Positions 59,361-64,000 of a stretch of DNA of 64,000 nt are shown here, piece after piece. Positions within the stretch are counted from its first letter, which is position 1. Each line of letters opens with the position of its first letter. Both the position numbers and the translations under genes were made by a program. This DNA is from Rhodanobacteraceae bacterium (GTDB lineage Bacteria; Pseudomonadota; Gammaproteobacteria; Xanthomonadales; Rhodanobacteraceae), in contig CP126120.1 in assembly GCA_030123585.1 (NCBI GenBank), positions 620,001 to 684,000 of the forward strand. The letters run 5' to 3'. Under the pieces are notes generated by a model, which was given only the letters and a program-made list of their open reading frames with translations, was not told the DNA's origin and made no database searches.

Positions 59361-60802
59361 TTCTCCGGCACGCTGACCGCAATGAACAGGTTTTGGCCCT
59401 GGTGCGACACCAGCAGCAGCACGGTGCTGCCGGGCTTCACGTTGGCGGTTTCGCGGCGGAACTCGGCAACACTGTTCACCGGTTTGTTGCCCACGCGCAG
59501 GATCACGTCGCCCGGCGACAGCTGCGCCTGCGCCGCCGGTCCCTCGACATCGGTAATCACCACACCGCCCTTCCCGTTGTAGCCAAGTTGCTGGCGCACT
59601 TCGGGCGTAATCCCTTGCACGGTAAGCCCGAGCAACTTGCTACCACTGGTGGCGGCAGGGGCACTGGCGATCAATGCCGGATTGATGCCATTCCGAGGCA
59701 TCTCGCCCACCTTGACCTTGATGGTCATCGGCTTGCCGTTGCGCAGGATGGTCACGTTCGCTTCGGTACCTGGCGCGGTCATCGCGACCAGCGGCGGCAA
59801 TTCCGGTGAGTCGTAAATCTTGTGGCCGTCGAACGCAGTGATCACATCACCGATTTGCAAACCAGCCTTGGCAGCCGGGCCATCCGGTTGGACCGAACGG
59901 ATCGCTGCGCCATTCTGGTTTGGTAGATGGTAGGTCTTGGCGAAGCCTTCGCTGACATTCTGGATACCTACGCCGAGCATGCCGCGGCTGACGTAGCCCT
60001 TGGTCTTGAGTTGCCGTTCGGCGTCCATGGCAATGTTGATGGGAATCGAAAACGACAAGCCCATTGCACCGCCGTCGGTCGAGAAGATCTGCGAGTTGAT
60101 GCCGACCACCTGGCCCGCGAGGTTGAACAGCGGACCGCCCGAGTTGCCGCGGTTGATCGGCACATCTGTCTGGATGAACGGCACGGCGGGCTGGTCACTG
60201 CTGCCCAGGCTGCGTCCGACGTAGCTGACGATGCCCGCGCTGACCGAATGATCGAGCCCATAGGGCGAACCGATCGCGACCACCCACTGCCCGGGCTTGA
60301 GATCGTTCGAATTGCCGATCTGTACGGTCGGCAAGCCCGTCGCGTCGACCTTCAGCAACGCTATGTCGTAGATCTTGTCCTCGCCCACGACCTTGGCCGT
60401 ATAGGTGCGGTGGTCGGACAGGTGCACCCTTACCGAATCGGCATTGGCGACCACGTGGCGGTTGGTGAGGATGTAGCCGTCGGAGGAAATGATGAATCCC
60501 GAACCCAGCGATTCGCCGCCGCGGTCGGGTTGCCTGAATTGCGGACCCATCGGCATCCCGAAGAAGCGGAAGATGTCGGGAAGCGGCGGCGCCTGGGTTT
60601 GCTGCTGGTCGGGACTGTCGTCTCCCATTTCGCTGGCGTGGTTGTAATGCGCCACCACGTTCACCACGGCCGGTCCGTATTTCTGCACGATGCTGGTGAA
60701 GTCCGGCAGCGCCGCGGTCGGCGTCGCGGCCAGCGCCACGCCGGCGCCGGAAAAACACAGCAGAACGAATACGGCAGCGAACTGCCTCGCCCGTTTCAAC
60801 AT
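59357..60802 (-). CDS. degP: Periplasmic serine endoprotease DegP/HtrA (MucD-like)
   Basis: A 481-residue Do-family protease/chaperone that removes misfolded periplasmic proteins. A signal peptide (residues 1-26) is followed by the trypsin-like domain with His116 (TNRHVVA), Asp146 (DIALLKV) and Ser221 (RGNSGGPLF), all intact, and by two PDZ domains (about 270-365 and 390-475). A Gln-rich insertion (SPDQQQTQ) lies before the first strand. AAGGAGA sits eight bases before ATG 60802. It is third in the rpoE-rseA-degP operon, like mucD, though the 139-bp gap after rseA could hide an extra promoter. Confidence 0.96.
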   Translation of the reverse strand: MLKRARQFAAVFVLLCFSGAGVALAATPTAALPDFTSIVQKYGPAVVNVVAHYNHASEMGDDSPDQQQTQAPPLPDIFRFFGMPMGPQFRQPDRGGESLGSGFIISSDGYILTNRHVVANADSVRVHLSDHRTYTAKVVGEDKIYDIALLKVDATGLPTVQIGNSNDLKPGQWVVAIGSPYGLDHSVSAGIVSYVGRSLGSSDQPAVPFIQTDVPINRGNSGGPLFNLAGQVVGINSQIFSTDGGAMGLSFSIPINIAMDAERQLKTKGYVSRGMLGVGIQNVSEGFAKTYHLPNQNGAAIRSVQPDGPAAKAGLQIGDVITAFDGHKIYDSPELPPLVAMTAPGTEANVTILRNGKPMTIKVKVGEMPRNGINPALIASAPAATSGSKLLGLTVQGITPEVRQQLGYNGKGGVVITDVEGPAAQAQLSPGDVILRVGNKPVNSVAEFRRETANVKPGSTVLLLVSHQGQNLFIAVSVPEK

Positions 60803-60941
60803 GAGTGGTCTCCTTAGGCTGTCTTGCAAAACTCGAAGCGGTCGACGCGCGCACGGACTGGCCTGCGGACGCAATCGGCGTCCGGCATGCGTGCATCCAT
60901 TGTTTTCAACCAACGCTCGCGCGTCCGCGCGGGAATCGCGC

Positions 60942-61607
60942 TCAGTGGCCGGCGGTGGCGCTGGCAGGCGGCGGTTCCGGCAGCAGCACGATCTGGAACG
61001 GCAATCCGGACGGGCCCGCCTGGGACGACGCGGCAAACGGCAACGCCTCGTCACGCGCGTAGGTCGCGCGCCGCAGGTAATCGGGTTGCATCAGGCCGGT
61101 GCCGTACACGACGTTGGCGGATGCAGGCTGCGCGCCCAGCACGGTCGGCTGGCGCGACAACAGCCACGGCGGCGTGCCCGCATTCGCGGCCGGAGCCGCT
61201 TCGGCGAGCGAAGTCGCGACTGCGGAACTCGGCGCGGACACGCCCTGCTGCGCGACCGGCACGGGCGCCGTGCCGGTGCGGGAGGGCGCGTTCAACATCA
61301 GCGCGGCGACCGCGACGCTGGCGGCGATCGCGCCGCCGCCCACGTAACGCGCCCAATGCCGGCGCGCCGGCGGCGCCTGTTCGGCATGGATTGCCGCGGC
61401 GATGCGCGCCGCGAAATCGTTGTCGGCCCTGGGTGCGGACATCCGCGCGGCATCGGCGGCGAGGCAGGCGCGGATCAGGTGCCAGCGCGACCAGGTCGCG
61501 GACAACTCCGGATCGTGGTCCAGGCGCCGCAGCAGGAAACGGGTGGGCTCGGCGGCCAGTTCGCCGTCCATCAGGGCGGAAAGGTCTTCGCGGCTGGTCG
61601 GGTCCAT
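60942..61607 (-). CDS. rseA: Sigma-E anti-sigma factor RseA-like
   Basis: A 221-residue single-span protein. The N-terminal cytoplasmic domain has the RseA pattern REDLSALMDGELAAEPTRFLLRRL and WSRWHLIRACL, which binds sigma-E. One membrane segment lies at about residues 87-105, and the periplasmic part is rich in Ala, Pro and Ser. ATG 61607 is the family start, 41 bp after rpoE. Release of the sigma factor normally needs DegS and RseP cleavage; no rseB follows here, where degP takes its place, so RseB-type control is missing from this locus. Confidence 0.88.
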   Translation of the reverse strand: MDPTSREDLSALMDGELAAEPTRFLLRRLDHDPELSATWSRWHLIRACLAADAARMSAPRADNDFAARIAAAIHAEQAPPARRHWARYVGGGAIAASVAVAALMLNAPSRTGTAPVPVAQQGVSAPSSAVATSLAEAAPAANAGTPPWLLSRQPTVLGAQPASANVVYGTGLMQPDYLRRATYARDEALPFAASSQAGPSGLPFQIVLLPEPPPASATAGH

Positions 61608-61648
61608 TGGCGGCTTCCTCAGGCAACTCGAATCAAGGGTTCACGCAA

Positions 61649-62236
61649 TCACGCGGCATCGTCGGACAACAGCGGGCGGAGCTTCTCGTCGATCGCTTCG
61701 CGCGCCCGGAAGATGCGGGAACGCACGGTGCCGATCGGGCAGCCCATGCGTTCGGCGATTTCCTCGTAGGACAGGCCATCGACCTCGCGCAGGGTGATCG
61801 CGTCGCGCAATTCCTCCGGCAGTTTTTCGACCGTGGCGAACACGGTTTGTTCAATCTCGCGGCGCGCCATTTCGTGTTCGGGGGTGGCTTCGTCGCGCAG
61901 GCGGACGCCGGCGTCGAACTGCACGGCGGTATCCGCATCGATGTCCTCGGCAGGCGGACGGCGACCCTGGGCGACCAGGTGGTTCTTCGCGGTGTTCACG
62001 GCGATCTTGTACATCCAGGTGTAAAACGCGCTGTCTCCACGGAACGCGCCGATCGCGCGATAGGCGCGGATGAACGCTTCCTGCGCCACGTCCTCGCACT
62101 CGCTCCAGTCGTGCACGTAACGTGAAATCAGGCCGATGATCTTGTGCTGGTATTTGCGCACCAGCAGGTCGAAGGCCCGGTTGTCACCCTTGCGCACGCG
62201 CTCCACGAGGGCACGATCGGTTTCCACATCGCCCAT
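61649..62236 (-). CDS. rpoE: RNA polymerase sigma factor RpoE (AlgU)
   Basis: A 195-residue ECF sigma factor for envelope stress. The sequence follows E. coli RpoE closely: ALVERVRKGDNRAFDLLVRKYQHKI, EDVAQEAFIRAYRA, FRGDSAFYTWMYKIAVNTAKNHLVAQGRRPP, and region 4 LREVDGLSYEEIAERMGCPIGTVRSRIFRAREAID. ATG 62236 (MGDVETDRAL) is chosen for three reasons: it aligns with known RpoE starts, AGGGAG lies upstream, and a sigma-E promoter occupies the region in which the longer in-frame start (62323) would lie. It is the first gene of the rpoE-rseA-degP operon. Confidence 0.96.
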   Translation of the reverse strand: MGDVETDRALVERVRKGDNRAFDLLVRKYQHKIIGLISRYVHDWSECEDVAQEAFIRAYRAIGAFRGDSAFYTWMYKIAVNTAKNHLVAQGRRPPAEDIDADTAVQFDAGVRLRDEATPEHEMARREIEQTVFATVEKLPEELRDAITLREVDGLSYEEIAERMGCPIGTVRSRIFRAREAIDEKLRPLLSDDAA

Positions 62237-62280
62237 CGGGGCGGCACTCCCTACTGCGCCGGGGGCGATTTGCACCCCCG

Positions 62281-62308
62281 TCAGACCGCGCTGCACGCGC
62301 GAAAGTTC
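62281..62308 (-). promoter_or_regulatory. Sigma-E (RpoE/AlgU) promoter of rpoE
   Basis: On the minus strand GAACTT (62308-62303) and TCTGA (62285-62281) are 17 bp apart, matching the GAACTT-N16/17-TCTGA consensus of RpoE/AlgU promoters. The start of transcription would lie near 62275, about 40 bases before the rpoE ATG. This indicates positive autoregulation. A CGGGGG/CCCCCG stem (62260-62280) overlaps the start of the leader. Confidence 0.8.
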
Positions 62309-62423
62309 ACCCGGCTTTGCCATTCCACGTCCCTTGAATCGCACTCGTCTTGGTCATGGTTGGGCCGACGGATCGTCGAATCAAGCGTAGCGTGCAACCG
62401 CCGTACCCTTCAAATGCGCGCCG

Positions 62424-64000
62424 TCAGCGGGGTTTGCCGGCTTGCCGGGATTTGTCCGCCGCGGGTGCCGCGCGCTGGGCGGCCAGCCAATCGGTCAACG
62501 CCGCCGCCGGCAGCGGACGGCAGAACAGGTAGCCCTGGGCCGCATCGCAGCCGTGTGCGCGCAGAAAATCCAGTTGGCGCCCGGTTTCCACGCCCTCCGC
62601 GATCGTGCGCACGCGCCGGCGGCGCGCGTGGTCGAGGATCGCCGTCACCACCGCTTCGTCGTCCGGGTCGCTGCCGAGGTTGCGGATGAAGCTGTGGTCG
62701 ATCTTGACCGCGTCGACCGCCAGGCGCGGCGCGCGGCCTGGCGCCGCCGGCGCGACCCCGGCATCGTCGACCACGATGCGGCAACCGATCCGGCGCAACG
62801 CGCGCACACTCGCGACCAGTTCCGCCTGCGGATCGGCCAGCACGCCTTCCGGCGTCTCGAGGTCGAGTACGCCCGGCTGCAACCCGGCATCGCGGCACGC
62901 CGCCCGGATCATCGCGACCAGGTTCGGCTGCATCCATTGCAAGGCGGACAGATTGACCGCGAGACGCAACGGCCGACCCGTCCGGCGCCGCCATTCGGCC
63001 ACGTCGATGCAGGCCCGCCGCAGGACCCATTCGCCGATCGAGATGATCAACCCGGTTTCCTCGGCCAGCGGCACGAAGAAGGCGGGGCTCAGCATCCCAA
63101 GCGCCGGATGTCGCCAACGCACCAGCGCTTCCACCGCGACGACGTCGCCGGATGCAAGCTCGATCTGCGGCTGGTAGTGGACGCTCAACTCGCCGTTCGC
63201 TTCGGCCTTGCGCAAGCGTGCTTCCATTTCGAGGTGCTGCCGGTGGGTTTCCTCCGGCACGGCGCCGAACGCCTTGACCTTGTTGCGGCCCTCGCCCTTG
63301 GCGCTGTACATCGCCATGTCGGCGTGCTTGACCAGCCCTTCGGCATTCGTCGCGTCGTCCGGATAGACACTGACACCGATCGACGTGGTCACCTGCAACT
63401 CGGATCCGTCGTCGAGCGCCAGCGGCGTCCGCATGCCGGCCAGCAGTTTCGCCGCGACGCGCGCGGCATCGGCGCGGCCGTTGACGTGGCGAAGGATCAG
63501 CGTGAATTCGTCGCCGGCATAGCGCGCGATCGTGTCGGACGCGCGCACCAGGTTGCGCAGCCGTTCCGCCACCGCCACCAGCACCTGGTCGCCCACGGCG
63601 TGGCCCAGCGAATCGTTGATGCCCTTGAAGCGGTCCAGGTCCACGAACAACACCGCGAGCACCTCGCCGGTGCGGCGCGCATCGTGCAAGGCGGATTCGA
63701 GGCGGTCGAGGAACAGCAGCCGGTTGGGCAGGTCCGTCAAGCCGTCCAGCAAGGCGCGATCACGTCCGCGGCCGCGTTCCGCGCGCAGTTCCAGCAGCGC
63801 CGCAAAGCGCGCCGCGACGATTTCCAGCAGGGGCTGCAGGATTGCCGCGTCCGGCGCGTCCTCGTGCCGCGAGGCGCACACCATCACGCCCAGCACCTCA
63901 CGGTGCGCATCGAACAACGGCAACGCCGCGCAACGTACGCTGTGGGTGGCGCGCGCGTAGGCCACCATGTCCGGCGGCAGCGGTGCGCCGATGCCGATCA
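62424..64000 (-). CDS. GAF-GGDEF-EAL cyclic-di-GMP protein (N-terminus outside window)
   Basis: The C-terminal 525 or so residues of a signalling protein; the frame is open to the window end. A GAF-like piece (RCAALPLFDAHREVLGVMVCAS) comes first, then a GGDEF domain (LDGLTDLPNRLLFLDRL, FVDLDRFKGINDSLGH, active-site loop YAGDEF) and an EAL domain (VEALVRWRHP, LETPEG, VDAVKIDHSF, AEGVETG). The AGDEF form is often still active as a cyclase. In the EAL domain most metal ligands remain, but loop 6, usually DDFGTGYSS, reads DDAGVAPAAPG, so phosphodiesterase activity is doubtful. It lies upstream of rpoE on the same strand with a 187-bp gap holding the sigma-E promoter. Confidence 0.9.
   Translation of the reverse strand, partial: IGIGAPLPPDMVAYARATHSVRCAALPLFDAHREVLGVMVCASRHEDAPDAAILQPLLEIVAARFAALLELRAERGRGRDRALLDGLTDLPNRLLFLDRLESALHDARRTGEVLAVLFVDLDRFKGINDSLGHAVGDQVLVAVAERLRNLVRASDTIARYAGDEFTLILRHVNGRADAARVAAKLLAGMRTPLALDDGSELQVTTSIGVSVYPDDATNAEGLVKHADMAMYSAKGEGRNKVKAFGAVPEETHRQHLEMEARLRKAEANGELSVHYQPQIELASGDVVAVEALVRWRHPALGMLSPAFFVPLAEETGLIISIGEWVLRRACIDVAEWRRRTGRPLRLAVNLSALQWMQPNLVAMIRAACRDAGLQPGVLDLETPEGVLADPQAELVASVRALRRIGCRIVVDDAGVAPAAPGRAPRLAVDAVKIDHSFIRNLGSDPDDEAVVTAILDHARRRRVRTIAEGVETGRQLDFLRAHGCDAAQGYLFCRPLPAAALTDWLAAQRAAPAADKSRQAGKPR

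Noticed and set aside
62237..62344. N-terminal extension of RpoE by up to 36 residues
   Set aside because: The extension would cover the sigma-E promoter and does not resemble RpoE proteins, which start at the position used.

Overview
The window is GC-rich, gene-dense DNA from one bacterial chromosome. Gene content and order point to a gammaproteobacterium of the Xanthomonadales (Lysobacterales), most likely family Rhodanobacteraceae. This is an inference from the rpoE-rseA-degP block, the serC-hisC-aroA-cmk-rpsA-ihfB-lapB block, pbpC next to an alpha-2-macroglobulin, a split three-subunit pnt transhydrogenase, and the many palindromic elements between genes. No rRNA, tRNA, phage, insertion sequence or CRISPR array was recognised.

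Layout. 1-1739: end of a beta-oxidation dehydrogenase/hydratase gene and its thiolase. 1751-2331: a BrnTA-type toxin-antitoxin pair with a palindrome over the toxin start. 2342-8025: a DUF456 membrane protein, a secreted clan GH-D-like glycosidase, an MddA-like membrane methyltransferase, a GFA-fold protein and a di-haem MauG/CcpA protein. 8026-11426: a large Ser/Thr kinase with its ECF sigma factor. 11707-21468: an FAD oxidoreductase, then pbpC and a 2019-residue alpha-2-macroglobulin as an operon. 21578-33323: a long leftward array of envelope-sugar genes (galU, a WbpM-type dehydratase, a WecA/WbpL-type transferase, lapB) joined to the housekeeping series ihfB, rpsA, cmk, aroA, hisC, serC. 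33353-38495: an FHA protein, a PHA-granule-region protein, infA, an MBL/beta-CASP nuclease and an M13 lipoprotein peptidase.

38713-45609: rapA converging without spacer on yajC-secD-secF, then a single-domain asparaginase homologue. 45630-49304: a sedolisin (S53) protease, SufT and two small membrane proteins. 49440-54742: pntAA and pntAB-pntB, separated by 2.4 kb that holds an ECF sigma factor, a likely membrane partner, a secreted DUF3106 protein with exact 18-residue repeats, and a secreted DUF922 zinc-protease homologue. 54812-59195: a translationally coupled nitroreductase/exonuclease/NUDIX operon facing an MBL hydrolase, TMEM43 and MAPEG group. 59357-64000: the sigma-E envelope-stress operon (rpoE-rseA-degP) behind a recognisable sigma-E promoter, then a GGDEF/EAL protein cut by the window end.

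A recurring theme is the cell envelope: protein export, peptidoglycan repair and protease trapping, LPS control and O-antigen initiation, and two or three separate sigma-factor systems. The best candidate for an under-described system is the ECF/DUF3106/DUF922 module inside the split pnt locus. The other distinctive points are the compact lapB/WbpL/WbpM locus without lapA, the structured rpsA leader, and the TMEM43-MAPEG pair.
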